Origin: Curvivirga sp965219885
GTDB lineage: Bacteria > Pseudomonadota > Alphaproteobacteria > UBA8366 > Aestuariispiraceae
Assembly: GCF_965219885.1 (NCBI RefSeq)
Contig: NZ_CBDCOT010000009.1
Span: 1,240,001-1,304,000 of the forward strand
Reading direction: 5' to 3'
Length of the DNA: 64,000 nucleotides
Shown: piece after piece, positions 50,893-60,439 of the stretch
How the letters are laid out: every line of letters begins with the position of its first letter
Position numbering within the stretch: the first letter of the stretch is position 1
The notes under the pieces: model-generated
The model's input: only the letters and a program-made list of their open reading frames with translations
Databases searched by the model: none
Told to the model about the DNA's origin: nothing
Translations under genes and position numbers: made by a program

Positions 50893-51984
50893 ATGAAAAA
50901 AGATAATGTTCTTATCGAAGTGAAAAATCTTGATGTCCGTTTCCCCATCAAGAAAAAGAAAAACTTCTTTCAAAACGAAATTTTAGAACTTCGTGCCGTT
51001 GATGATGTCAGCTTTAACATTAATCGTGGAGAAACTGTTGGCCTTGTTGGTGAATCCGGTTCCGGAAAAACCACAGTAGGCCGCGCCATTTTACGCGCCA
51101 TTGATCCAACTAGTGGCGATGTAATCTTCCATGCCAAGAAACGTAATGTGGATGTGGCTGAATTGGAAGGGGAAGACCTACGAAAATTCCGAAAGAAAAT
51201 GGGTATGGTCTTTGCTGAAAGTTCAAACAATATCGCCACAATGGGTCTCAATACATTACGTACCTATCGCCCAAGGATGAGCCTTGTTTTCCAAGACCCT
51301 TATTCCTCGCTTAACCCACGGATGACCGTGCGGGACATCATTGCTGAACCTTTGGTGGCTTCTGGTATGATGAATGATCGCGAAAAGATTGATAAACGTG
51401 TTAGAAAGGTTGCCAAACAATGTAAGTTAAACTTGGAACATTTACGCCGTTTTCCCCATGCTTTTTCTGGTGGTCAACGTCAACGTATTTGTATTGCCCG
51501 TGCGCTTGTGACTAAGCCGGATTTTGTGGTTTGTGATGAAAGTGTTTCCGCCTTGGATGTTTCTATTCAGGCAGAAATTGTGAACTTACTGAAAGATATT
51601 CAGGACGAGATGGGCGTGGCATTCCTATTCATCGCCCATGACCTGTCAGTAGTTGCGCAGATGAGCCACCGTGTCGCCGTGATGTATGTGGGGAAATTTG
51701 TGGAATATGCAAAGACGGAATCCCTTTTCTTTAAACCACGTCATCCATATACCCATGCCTTGTTAACAGCGATTCCACAAATCGATCCGGATAAGGCTTT
51801 TGATCCAATCAAGCTGGAAGGGGAAATTCCAAATCCGCTGTCCGCCCCATCCGGTTGCCGTTTCCATACGCGTTGTCCCTATGCTGTTGAGTTATGCCGT
51901 CAAAAAGAACCTGAATGGCAAGAAGTAGATAAGGATCATTTCGTCGCTTGCCATCGAACGAATGAGTTTGATTTTCAAAGGTAA
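50893..51984 (+). CDS. ABC transporter ATP-binding protein (DppF class)
   Basis: A 363-residue ATPase: Walker A GESGSGKTT, Q-loop VFQDPYSSLNPRMTV, signature SGGQRQRICIARAL, Walker B FVVCDESVSALDV (the usual Glu-Pro is ES here), switch His in IAHDLS, and C-terminal Cys motif CRFHTRCPYAVELC. About 25 extra residues (AESSNNIATMGLNTLRTYRP) sit before the Q-loop. Upstream in-frame starts exist (50821, 50875); ATG 50893 with AAGGA 7 nt upstream is chosen, right after the previous stop. Confidence 0.92.
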   Translation: MKKDNVLIEVKNLDVRFPIKKKKNFFQNEILELRAVDDVSFNINRGETVGLVGESGSGKTTVGRAILRAIDPTSGDVIFHAKKRNVDVAELEGEDLRKFRKKMGMVFAESSNNIATMGLNTLRTYRPRMSLVFQDPYSSLNPRMTVRDIIAEPLVASGMMNDREKIDKRVRKVAKQCKLNLEHLRRFPHAFSGGQRQRICIARALVTKPDFVVCDESVSALDVSIQAEIVNLLKDIQDEMGVAFLFIAHDLSVVAQMSHRVAVMYVGKFVEYAKTESLFFKPRHPYTHALLTAIPQIDPDKAFDPIKLEGEIPNPLSAPSGCRFHTRCPYAVELCRQKEPEWQEVDKDHFVACHRTNEFDFQR

Positions 51985-52018
51985 AGTATAGATTGGCTCT
52001 ATTGATTTTTAATTGACG

Positions 52019-52570
52019 CTATTTATTCTCTAAACAATAGCTTGCGGCTGGTTGATTAGGATCACAGAGTAAGCCACCCCATTGGAAGGCTTGTTGGTTG
52101 GATGCTTCAATAAAGAACCAAGGATATCCATTCATCACGTGGTTGGTTTTCTCAATAATGACAATGTTTTGTTTCCCAAAGATTGATCCAACTTGTATGC
52201 TATCCATGCTTGGTGCAGCGCGTAGTTTACCACCCCAGGAATATGCTTGAACGTGCTTCGTATCCAATATGGATATCCGCTGTTTAATTTTTCCTCTGAT
52301 ACAATCATATCCATACTCACATTTATTTCTCAATGAAAGCCAATCGATCTGATCCGATTGGAGTTTGTTCTGGTCCACATATGGCTTTGATAACTCTGCT
52401 TGATATAACTCATTTAGTTTTCGATCTAAGGCAGATAATTCACGACTACCACAGATAACTTTTTCTGTTACCAAATCAGCAGTATCACAAGCAAAGCTAG
52501 GTTCATTCGATGCATATGAATTGGTTGTGTATAACAAAAAGCTCAGAAACAACATCGCTGTTTTTTTCAT
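52019..52570 (-). CDS. LprI-like (DUF1311) protein with SH3-like C-terminus, short copy
   Basis: A 183-residue paralog of the protein at 43334-43972. The same signal peptide region, cysteine pairs (CDTADLVTEKVICGS, CEYGYDC) and C-terminal IFGKQNIVIIEKTN...YPWFFIEAS...FQWGGLLCDPNQP are present. It has only one SWGGKLRAAPS unit. The SD is GGAAAG. It lies between the importer operon and gyrB and carries its own promoter region, copied with the gene. Confidence 0.85.
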   Translation of the reverse strand: MKKTAMLFLSFLLYTTNSYASNEPSFACDTADLVTEKVICGSRELSALDRKLNELYQAELSKPYVDQNKLQSDQIDWLSLRNKCEYGYDCIRGKIKQRISILDTKHVQAYSWGGKLRAAPSMDSIQVGSIFGKQNIVIIEKTNHVMNGYPWFFIEASNQQAFQWGGLLCDPNQPAASYCLENK

Positions 52571-52707
52571 ATGTGGCGCTTTCCTTTATTTGGACTTCTC
52601 TATGGTCGATTGACACTAAGTGTAACGATATTCCCTACTTTTTATATTAAAGGGGTTTCTGCATAGGGAACAGATGCGCTGATACTTTTAATTCCAAGGT
52701 AGTTTTT
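52019..52707. repeat. Duplicated gene-plus-promoter block, copy 2
   Basis: Counterpart of 43334-44107. The palindrome ACACTAAGTGT is at 52613-52623. Close identity ends near 52707, just before the dispersed repeat. Confidence 0.9.
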
Positions 52708-52721
52708 GGTGAATGAATCAT

Positions 52722-52840
52722 AAAGCGCGAATTCCTATTTTAAGGATTCGCGTTTTATGTGTCATTCCATTCTCATTTTATGAGTCACAGATTTTCGCAT
52801 TTTATGTGTCGCAATTCTCATTTTATGAGTCACTTCACAA
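52722..52840. repeat. Dispersed intergenic repeat, gyrB-side copy
   Basis: It begins with a hairpin (about 52722-52756, CGCGAA/TTCGCG core) and shares the words GGATTCGCGTTTTATGTGTC and CTCATTTTATGAGTCAC with 34746-34925. The CATTTTATGwGTC unit appears further times here (52784 onward), ending next to the gyrB stop. The hairpin may end gyrB transcription. Confidence 0.65.
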
Positions 52841-52851
52841 AAAATAAAAAA

Positions 52852-55305
52852 CTAGATATCCAAGTTGGATACTTTCAAAGCGTTGTCTTGAATAAACTCA
52901 CGACGTGGTTCAACGACATCGCCCATAAGGGTAGAGAAGATATCTTCGGCACTCTCCATCTGATCCACTTTTACCTGTAACAATGTACGTGCATCTGGGT
53001 CCAATGTTGTTTCCCAAAGTTGATCTGGGTTCATCTCGCCAAGACCCTTATAACGTTGTACGGCAAGGCCCTTACGGCCTTGTTCCATGACCACATCAAC
53101 CAAAGCGATTGGGCCTGAAATCTCAAACTCTTTTTCACCTATGGAAAGTATTCCGGCTTTACTGCCATAATTGGATTTTAGATTTTCAGCGATTTCATTC
53201 AACTTGATGGCTTCCGCAGAACGCATCATCGCCCCGTCAATTTCACAACGCTGTGTTACACCACGAAGGGTACGTTCAAATGCAAGGCCACCATCATCCA
53301 TAACCTCACCGCGCCAGCCTTTTTCAAGTTGATCTGCCATTGCATCGAGACGGCTGGCAACTTCGTCCGCTAAAGCTTGCGCTGCGGCAGGGTCATCTTG
53401 AAGTGTGGTTTTAAGCGCGCCTGCAATTGCTGCTTGTTCTACTGCATCCAAGGAGCCCGCTTTACGTCCTAATGGATGGATCAAATTCCGTGCTTTCATC
53501 GCCTGATGAATCATCTCTTTAAGATCCTGGCCGGAATGCTGGGTGTCATTGCCACTATTTAGAATAGCTTGGGCAACAATATTATTTACCAAGAATTCTT
53601 CCATTGCCTCATCATCTTTAAGGTAAGTGATTTCTTTACCACGTTTTGCCTGATACAGAGGCGGTTGCGCAATATATAGATACCCATTTGCAATGATTTC
53701 CGGCATTTGACGGAAAAAGAAGGTCAAAAGAAGTGTACGAATGTGACTACCATCCACATCGGCGTCAGTCATAATAACGATTTTGTGGTAGCGAAGCTTT
53801 TCTAAATTGAAATCATCACGTCCGATACCTGTGCCCAAGGCAGTAATCATGGTACCGATTTCTTGGGAGGATAACATCTTATCAAATCGCGCACGTTCTA
53901 CGTTCAAGATTTTACCTTTTAAAGGTAAGATCGCTTGATTTTGACGGTTACGGCCAGATTTCGCAGATCCACCCGCGGAATCACCCTCCACCAGGAAGAT
54001 TTCGGCTTTAGACGCATCGCGTTCCTGACAGTCAGCCAATTTACCGGGGAGAGAGGAAATATCCAACGCGCCTTTACGGCGGGTCAATTCACGCGCTTTA
54101 CGAGCCGCTTCACGCGCCGCTGCAGCTTCTACTACTTTTTGAACTACTTTACGTGCGTCTTGTGGATGTTCCTCAAACCATTCTGCCAGTTTTTCGTTCA
54201 CAATATTTTCGACAACGGGACGCACTTCGGAAGAAACCAGTTTATCCTTGGTCTGAGAAGAGAATTTTGGATCAGGTACTTTCACTGAAAGCACACAAGT
54301 CATCCCTTCACGGGCGTCATCACCAGAAAGGTTCACTTTCTCTTTTTTCGCCAAACCAGAAGAAGCCGCATAAGCATTAATCTGACGTGTCAAAGCTGCA
54401 CGGAAACCAGCTAAATGGGTACCACCATCACGCTGTGGAATGTTGTTGGTGAAGCATAATGTGTTTTCATGATAGCTATCATTCCATTCCATGGAAACTT
54501 CAACGGTGATCCCGTCTTTTTCACCCATCATAGAGATAGGTTCATCCTGCATGGATTGTTTGGACTTATCTAGATATTGTACGAAAGCTTGAATGCCACC
54601 CTCATATTGCAAATCCGTAACGACTGGTTCCGCATGGCGGGCATCTGTCAGACGGATATGTACACCACTATTCAAGAATGCCAATTCACGTAGACGATGC
54701 TCAAGAGTAGAGAAATTGAACTCGGTCATGGTGAATGTCTCAGGAGACGGTAAGAAGGTTACTTCGGTGCCTGTTTCATCCCCACATTCGCCCGTAACTG
54801 TCAGGGGACCTTGTGCCTCACCATGGCTGAAATCCATTTCATGGACTTGACCATTACGCTTGATTTTCAATTTTAAAAGAACAGAAAGAGCGTTTACAAC
54901 AGAAACACCCACACCATGAAGACCACCGGAAACTTTATAGCTGTTTTGGTCAAATTTACCACCTGCATGAAGCTGAGTCATAATCACTTCGGCCGCTGAT
55001 ACACCTTCTTCTGGGTGAATATCGGTTGGAATACCACGTCCGTTATCGGTTACGGTAACAGAGCCGTCGCCATTCAAGGTAACTGTTGCGATATCGCAAT
55101 GACCTGCCAATGCTTCGTCGATCGCATTATCCACGACCTCATACACCATATGGTGCAGACCTGTGCCATCATCAGTGTCACCGATATACATGCCAGGGCG
55201 TTTACGAACGGCTTCTAGGCCTTTTAAGACCTTAATGGAATCTGCGCCATATTCCGCCCCACCGTCGGCGGCTGTATTTTCCATTGTTTCTTCCATATCG
55301 CTCAT
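52852..55305 (-). CDS. gyrB: DNA gyrase subunit B
   Basis: An 817-residue GyrB. In order: VVDNAIDEALAGHCD, DNGRGIPTDIHPEEG and GGLHGVGVSVVNALS (GHKL ATPase), then the transducer, the Toprim region EGDSAGGSAKSGRNR and PLKGKILNVE, with metal motif MTDADVDGSHIRTLLLTFF, and the C-terminal GyrA-contact part. It introduces negative supercoils with GyrA. It is 77 bp after recF and probably co-transcribed in part. The short acidic N-terminus before the first GHKL strand is normal. Confidence 0.98.
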   Translation of the reverse strand: MSDMEETMENTAADGGAEYGADSIKVLKGLEAVRKRPGMYIGDTDDGTGLHHMVYEVVDNAIDEALAGHCDIATVTLNGDGSVTVTDNGRGIPTDIHPEEGVSAAEVIMTQLHAGGKFDQNSYKVSGGLHGVGVSVVNALSVLLKLKIKRNGQVHEMDFSHGEAQGPLTVTGECGDETGTEVTFLPSPETFTMTEFNFSTLEHRLRELAFLNSGVHIRLTDARHAEPVVTDLQYEGGIQAFVQYLDKSKQSMQDEPISMMGEKDGITVEVSMEWNDSYHENTLCFTNNIPQRDGGTHLAGFRAALTRQINAYAASSGLAKKEKVNLSGDDAREGMTCVLSVKVPDPKFSSQTKDKLVSSEVRPVVENIVNEKLAEWFEEHPQDARKVVQKVVEAAAAREAARKARELTRRKGALDISSLPGKLADCQERDASKAEIFLVEGDSAGGSAKSGRNRQNQAILPLKGKILNVERARFDKMLSSQEIGTMITALGTGIGRDDFNLEKLRYHKIVIMTDADVDGSHIRTLLLTFFFRQMPEIIANGYLYIAQPPLYQAKRGKEITYLKDDEAMEEFLVNNIVAQAILNSGNDTQHSGQDLKEMIHQAMKARNLIHPLGRKAGSLDAVEQAAIAGALKTTLQDDPAAAQALADEVASRLDAMADQLEKGWRGEVMDDGGLAFERTLRGVTQRCEIDGAMMRSAEAIKLNEIAENLKSNYGSKAGILSIGEKEFEISGPIALVDVVMEQGRKGLAVQRYKGLGEMNPDQLWETTLDPDARTLLQVKVDQMESAEDIFSTLMGDVVEPRREFIQDNALKVSNLDI

Positions 55306-55382
55306 CTTTTATCTCGCTTCCAACTTATATCGGTTTTCTTATTCTATATCGATTTCGTAATTAATTTCAAATAGTCAATTAG

Positions 55383-56603
55383 CTATGCAGCCTGCTTTTC
55401 AACTTTGCCATTCTCTACATGAAAGAATTGGGCTTTTCCTTTTAATTCATCAAATACATTTGGCTCTGTGCCAGTAAGCCATGTCTGGCTTCCTAAACTT
55501 TCAATTGTTTCAAAAAGGGCAGAACGTTTCTTCTGATCCAAATGGGCGGCAACCTCATCTAATAATAACAAAGGAGGTACGCCACGCTCGGCCGCCTGTA
55601 ACTTGGCATGTGCCAGAACAATTGCGATGAGGAGAGCTTTTTGCTCACCCGTTGAACATAAATGGGCGGGCATATTTTTTTCCAAATGCATCACATCTAG
55701 ATCGGAACGATGCGGGCCATGTCCGGCACCTCCATTTTCTGCATCTTGTTGACGTCCGGTACGTAAGGCCTCAGCAAATTTATCTTCAACCTCAACTGCG
55801 GGGAGACGCGCCAAGTCATCTTCGACGGATCCACTAACGGCCACCTTTGCGCCAGGGAAAGGTCCATCAGAGCGTGCGCAAGCAATATCCAATCTTTCTG
55901 CCATATCCCGACGGGCTGCTGCGACGGCAATACCGCGTTCCACCATTTGGGATTCAAGCGCTTTCAACCAAATGTCATCTTTGACACCTTGTTTTAATAA
56001 TTTGGCCCGTTCCCGCATTGCTTTTTCATAGGCAGATAAACGTCCGGCATGGGCAGCATCAAAGCCATATATAAGCCGATCTAAGAACCTACGACGTGCA
56101 CCGCTACTATCCAGAAATAATCTATCCATCTGAGGTGTTAGCCAAACGGCACTGATATATTCGCTTAAGGCACCTTGGCCTTTTGCTGTCGCCCCATTGA
56201 TACGTACGATGCGACGTTCCCCTTGCGGGTCTCGACCAGTTCCAAGCTCTACGGGGCCGTATTCGGAATCCAGACTGCAAGAAACTGCCCAAGGGCCATA
56301 TGCATTGACTTGGTCCAAGTCACGTGTTTTGCAGCTTCTCAATCCACGTCCGGGTGTAAGCATAGAAATTGCCTCTAAAATATTAGTCTTTCCGGCGCCG
56401 TTATGACCAGTAATAACAACAATATTGCTACCTTGTTTCAAGCCTTCGGCTTCCATGCGTAAATGGGTGTAGTTGCGATAACTAGATAGTGAAAGTTTAC
56501 GTATAGCTAATCCGGTCATGTCAGAAGGATCAGAAGAAGCCTTTAACTCTTCTCCCTGATTTGCTGGCATGTCTTGGTCGACCATTCTAGCTATGAGTTC
56601 CAT
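55383..56603 (-). CDS. recF: DNA replication and repair protein RecF
   Basis: A RecF ATPase: Walker A GHNGAGKTN, signature CSTGEQKALLIAIVLAHAK and Walker B PLLLLDEVAAHLD. It loads RecA with RecOR at single-strand gaps. The start is uncertain. The frame opens at GTG 56633, but that codon falls in the loop of a hairpin. ATG 56603 has ACAGGAC upstream and is chosen (406 residues). ATG 56519 would give the family's usual short N-terminus (MTGLAIRKLSLSSYRNY). It lies between gyrB and dnaN, the classic order. Confidence 0.95.
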   Translation of the reverse strand: MELIARMVDQDMPANQGEELKASSDPSDMTGLAIRKLSLSSYRNYTHLRMEAEGLKQGSNIVVITGHNGAGKTNILEAISMLTPGRGLRSCKTRDLDQVNAYGPWAVSCSLDSEYGPVELGTGRDPQGERRIVRINGATAKGQGALSEYISAVWLTPQMDRLFLDSSGARRRFLDRLIYGFDAAHAGRLSAYEKAMRERAKLLKQGVKDDIWLKALESQMVERGIAVAAARRDMAERLDIACARSDGPFPGAKVAVSGSVEDDLARLPAVEVEDKFAEALRTGRQQDAENGGAGHGPHRSDLDVMHLEKNMPAHLCSTGEQKALLIAIVLAHAKLQAAERGVPPLLLLDEVAAHLDQKKRSALFETIESLGSQTWLTGTEPNVFDELKGKAQFFHVENGKVEKQAA

Positions 56604-56616
56604 TAAATGTCCTGTA

Positions 56617-56657
56617 GTTGAGCTCTTATTCACCTAACATGTGTAAAAGAGCTCAAC
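56617..56657 (-). promoter_or_regulatory. Stem-loop between dnaN and recF
   Basis: An 11-bp perfect stem (56617-56627 with 56647-56657, core TTGAGCTCTT/AAGAGCTCAA) has a 19-nt loop and no T-run on the minus strand. It may attenuate or protect the dnaN message ahead of recF. Confidence 0.6.
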
Positions 56658-56673
56658 CTCAAATCTGCGCTGA

Positions 56674-57780
56674 TTATACACGCATCGGCATCAAAACGTA
56701 CAAAGCTGACTTATCTTCAGCATCTTGAACGATGGTTGGGGAAGATGGGTCAGCCATGATAAATTGTGCACTTCCACTTTCAATTTGCTGAGCGATATCC
56801 AGCAAGTAACGAGAGTTAAATCCGATCTCGATACGGTCATTTGCATAATCTACGGAAATTTCTTCTACCGCTGTGCCACTGTCTTGACTAGATGCGGAAA
56901 GTGTCACAACGCCACTATCCATTGCCATTTTTACAGCGCGCATTTTTTCTGTCGCAATGGTGGACACACGATCTACAGCTTCTGCAAAGCTACGTGTATC
57001 AAGGCTCATGACTTTATCATTACCTTGAGGAATAACACGTTCGTAATCAGGGAAAGTTCCATCAATCAACTTGGATGTAAGTACAGTCGCACCTGCTTCG
57101 AACTTGATTTTTGTGTCAGACAAGTTGACCGCAATGTCACCATCTGTTTCGTCAATTAATTTGCGAAGCTCTTGTACAGCTTTACGCGGGATAATCACAC
57201 CAGGCATGCCTGCGGCACCATCCGGTGCAGGAAACTCAACACGTGCCAAACGATGGCCATCTGTAGCTACGGCGCGTAAAGTATCGCTGCCTTCAGCTAC
57301 ATGCATGTAAATACCGTTGAGGTAGTAGCGTGTTTCTTCGGTTGAGATGGCAAAACGGGTTTTATCAATTAACAACTTCGCTTCAGAGGATGTTAATGCA
57401 AAACCAGTAGGCATATCGCCGCCTGTCATTACCGGGAAGTCATCTTGTGGAAGGGTTTGCAATGTAAATTGGGAACGTCCCGCAACCAATTCCAATTGAT
57501 CCCCATTTGTCGACAGGTTTACTTGAGCTCCATCAGGAAGCTTTTTCACAATGTCATATAAAGTATGCGCAGGTGCTGTGGTGGAACCTGCTTCATTTAC
57601 GGTTGCTTCTACTTTATCGACGATTGCGATATCCATGTCTGTCGCGGTTAGGCTTAGGCCGCCGTCTTGGGCTTGCATCAAAACGTTGGACAAAATCGGA
57701 ATAGTATTACGGCGCTCTACCACGCTTTGTACATGGTTTAATGCTTTCAGAAGTGCTGCGCGTTCGATGGTAATTTTCAT
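56674..57780 (-). CDS. dnaN: DNA polymerase III sliding clamp (beta subunit)
   Basis: A 368-residue beta clamp of normal length. Three domains are visible. N-terminal MKITIERAALLKALNHVQSV, middle TRYYLNGIYMHV and ATDGHRLARVE, and C-terminal KMRAVKMAMDSG ending LMPMRV, the usual RP-pocket end. It rings DNA and tethers polymerase. It is downstream of dnaA by 404 bp. ACAGGG precedes the ATG. Confidence 0.98.
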   Translation of the reverse strand: MKITIERAALLKALNHVQSVVERRNTIPILSNVLMQAQDGGLSLTATDMDIAIVDKVEATVNEAGSTTAPAHTLYDIVKKLPDGAQVNLSTNGDQLELVAGRSQFTLQTLPQDDFPVMTGGDMPTGFALTSSEAKLLIDKTRFAISTEETRYYLNGIYMHVAEGSDTLRAVATDGHRLARVEFPAPDGAAGMPGVIIPRKAVQELRKLIDETDGDIAVNLSDTKIKFEAGATVLTSKLIDGTFPDYERVIPQGNDKVMSLDTRSFAEAVDRVSTIATEKMRAVKMAMDSGVVTLSASSQDSGTAVEEISVDYANDRIEIGFNSRYLLDIAQQIESGSAQFIMADPSSPTIVQDAEDKSALYVLMPMRV

Positions 57781-58184
57781 GCTACTTTAGCCCTGTTCAA
57801 ACCTAATATAAAATCTCTCTTTTCCCTACGCCCCAAAGCTTGCAATGGCGCCCAGAAAGAGTCTCCAAATACCTAAAAATGTTTCGAAAAATTATGCAAA
57901 CAATACCCCCTCGAAACAGGCGTGGAGTATACCATGCCTCATCCCTAAAAGAAGCCTTTTTTAAGCAATTTTCCACGTTCAAATAACAATTTTTTGAAAC
58001 GAGAAGAGGATGTGTGTTAAGTTATTGTAAAAAAACAATAATATGTTTTAGCTTGTAAAAGTGATGCTGCTCTGAGATTTCGATTTAAGACGGCTTCAAC
58101 GGACAAATATAAAGTATTTATCCGTTGAAAATTCAAAAATTCAAAATTGGTGATTCGTAGAGCCATATGATGGCGAAGATGTGA
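57781..58184. other. 404-bp region between dnaA and dnaN
   Basis: No gene is supported. It contains a stem-loop near dnaA (58095-58129, listed separately) and a TATACT hexamer on the minus strand (about 57930) that could be a dnaN -10 with a poor -35. Only one TTATCC word (in 58117-58124) resembles a DnaA box, so this is unlikely to be the origin. Confidence 0.5.
58095..58129. promoter_or_regulatory. Stem-loop downstream of dnaA
   Basis: TTCAACGGA pairs with TCCGTTGAA, then AAATA with TATTT across one mismatch. There is no clear T-tract on either strand. It may end or stabilise the dnaA transcript. Confidence 0.55.
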
Positions 58185-59612
58185 TTAACCTTCCAGCATA
58201 CGGCGAAGGAGATCTACATCTTCGGAGAAGCTGCTATCAGATTGGCGTAATTCATCAATCTTACGTACGGCATGCATAACTGTTGTATGATCACGTCCGC
58301 CAAATTTACGGCCAATCTCAGGCAAAGAGCGAGAGGTGAGCTGTTTTGCCAAATACATAGCTACCTGACGCGGGCGTGCGATAGCGCGACTACGGCGTGC
58401 GGAATGCATTTCAGAAAGTTTGATGGAATAATGCTCTGCCACACGTTTTTGAATTTCTTCAATAGTGATACGGCGGTCATTGGCACGTAAAAGGTCGTGT
58501 AGAACTTCTTGCGCAGTTTCCAGGCTTACATCGCGTCCAACGAGGCTGGAATAAGCGACAAGGCGATTTAAAGCACCTTCAAGCTCACGAATGTTAGAGG
58601 TGATCTTATGCGCCAAAAATTCCAAAACTTTAGCAGGAATATGAATGCTTAATTGTTCCGCCTTAGACTGCAAAATGCCAAGACGTAATTCGTAGGTTGT
58701 TGAGTGAATCTCCGCAACCAAACCCCAGCCAAGACGAGATTTCATGCGTTCTTCAATGCCGTCTAATTCAGCAGGACTTTTATCAGCAGAAATAATAACC
58801 TGACGATTTTGATCTACAAGTGCATTGAATGTATGGAAAAATTCTTCCTGTGTGCTTTCTTTACCAGCAATAAATTGAACATCATCAATCATCAAAACAT
58901 CAACGGATCGGAACTGTTCTTTAAATGCCATTGTATCCTTGTAGCGCAAAGCGCGAATAAACTGATACATGAATTTTTCAGCACTTAGATAAAGAACTTT
59001 TTTCTCTGGGCTAGTTTGACGGATATTCCAAGCAATGGAATGCATCAAATGTGTCTTACCAAGGCCTACACCGCCAAATAAGAAAAGCGGGTTAAATGGG
59101 ACAGACTCGCCTTCGCCGATACGACGGGCAGCTGCAAAAGCCAGCTCGTTTGGTTTTCCGACAACAAAGCGATCGAAAGTGAAACGATCATCTAATGGCG
59201 CAGATAGCTCCATCGCAGATGGTGTGCGTTCTTCATCAATTTTATCGGAAAGAATAGAGGGTTCGACGACAACAGTCTTTTTAGCCTGACGGGAACCAGA
59301 GTGGGAAATAGAGATATCTGTGACCTGTGCGTTTTCATTCGACCAGAGAGCCAATAGGCGATCTTTGTACTGTGTCTCAATCCAGTTTTTCATGAAACGG
59401 GTTGGTACGGTCATCTGGGCAGTATTGCCGCTAAGAGATTCTAGAGTCAGTGGCTTTAGCCAGCTGCGATAAGCGGTCTCACCAAATTCAGCGCGAAGGC
59501 GTGCACGAACGCGTGCCCATTGTGCGGTTGTCTTTTGGTCCATGGATTGGGAGTCAGAGCCTGTGGAAGATGTGGCAGCCATTACTCTGTCTGGTTCCAT
59601 GTTGTGTTGCAT
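58185..59612 (-). CDS. dnaA: Chromosomal replication initiator DnaA
   Basis: A 475-residue initiator. The N-terminal interaction domain is at about 28-95; AAA+ motifs GGVGLGKTHL (Walker A) and VLMIDDVQFIAG (Walker B) follow; the C-terminal DNA-binding domain has the signature GGRDHTTVMHAVRKI. AAGAGAG lies about 7 nt before ATG 59612; Met5 is an alternative. It lies upstream of dnaN-recF-gyrB on the same strand. Confidence 0.98.
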   Translation of the reverse strand: MQHNMEPDRVMAATSSTGSDSQSMDQKTTAQWARVRARLRAEFGETAYRSWLKPLTLESLSGNTAQMTVPTRFMKNWIETQYKDRLLALWSNENAQVTDISISHSGSRQAKKTVVVEPSILSDKIDEERTPSAMELSAPLDDRFTFDRFVVGKPNELAFAAARRIGEGESVPFNPLFLFGGVGLGKTHLMHSIAWNIRQTSPEKKVLYLSAEKFMYQFIRALRYKDTMAFKEQFRSVDVLMIDDVQFIAGKESTQEEFFHTFNALVDQNRQVIISADKSPAELDGIEERMKSRLGWGLVAEIHSTTYELRLGILQSKAEQLSIHIPAKVLEFLAHKITSNIRELEGALNRLVAYSSLVGRDVSLETAQEVLHDLLRANDRRITIEEIQKRVAEHYSIKLSEMHSARRSRAIARPRQVAMYLAKQLTSRSLPEIGRKFGGRDHTTVMHAVRKIDELRQSDSSFSEDVDLLRRMLEG

Positions 59613-60439
59613 TGTTTACTCTCTTAATTCCGAATTTATTGTTGGACAAATCAAAAGATATCCCTTGATCTGTCAGGTCCCCAAAAACATAGATCGGCCA
59701 CACCTTGTAGGAAGGTATCTCCAATCCATCTGAGTTCAACAGAAATTCCCCTTTCTCTTAAACTCAATTTTATAACTTCAAACACCAGCCCTGCCCCCAA
59801 AGCCGACGGATGAAGTTTCGTCTTGCCACTTGAATATCAGATCGATCGAAGTAGATCGAAAATAAGTCAAAAGACCACCCGCCAATACCGAAGTATTGTT
59901 TGAGAGCTATTCAAATATTTTAGACTATATGAGTAAGTAAAAGATGCCATCGATGCGGCTTTTTACTTAAGCTTTACTTTACCCAAACAAGAGGTTCAAA
60001 GATGACTGTGATTCAAATGACGTGAATACTTCAGTGACAACCCTTAAATCTTCCCTGCGAGAAAGACATTACATGGGAGAGCTTCGAGTCGCAAGAAAAC
60101 AAATTGCCGATTCATACATAAAAAATCATTGACAAGGCATTTGAAAAACTGAGTCGCGCAGAAAACCTAGCGACTCCAAAAATGAGAAAAAATGAAATTT
60201 TTTTTGACCTTTAATTCATGTTCTCAAATGTTCTTGTCTTCGGCGGAAAAGCTATCTATTTCCCCTACCATAAGTATGTAATTATATTATAAAAAATCGC
60301 AATTTTAATACATTTCATTGAAATTATATTATCGATATTTTGATGTGGATTGCTGTAAAAAGCGAAAAGGCCACGAAAGAAACTTTCGTAGCCTGAAACA
60401 CTTTTTCCATTCATCTGACGAAAAGTCAGAATTAAGGAA
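59613..60439. other. 827-bp region between dnaA and rpsT (weak oriC candidate)
   Basis: No gene is supported. Five GANTC (CcrM) sites fall in 167 bp: 60010, 60086, 60109, 60151 and 60172. An AT-rich block follows (about 60181-60350). A near CtrA-like site, TTAA-N7-TTTA, is at 59967-59981 with one mismatch. Only a poor DnaA-box-like TGTGGATTG (60343) was found. The dnaA promoter must lie near its left end. The rpsT terminator lies at its right end. Confidence 0.35.
60355..60395 (-). terminator. rpsT terminator
   Basis: On the minus strand GGC-(mismatch)-ACGAAAG pairs with CTTTCGT-GCC (60369-60393), followed by CTTTTCGCTTTTTA. A second small hairpin, TCTGAC-GAAAA-GTCAGA (60414-60430), lies between it and the stop. 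Confidence 0.75.

Noticed and set aside
59839..59861. Repeated ATCGA words upstream of dnaA
   Set aside because: Too short and imperfect to call a repeat array or iteron set.
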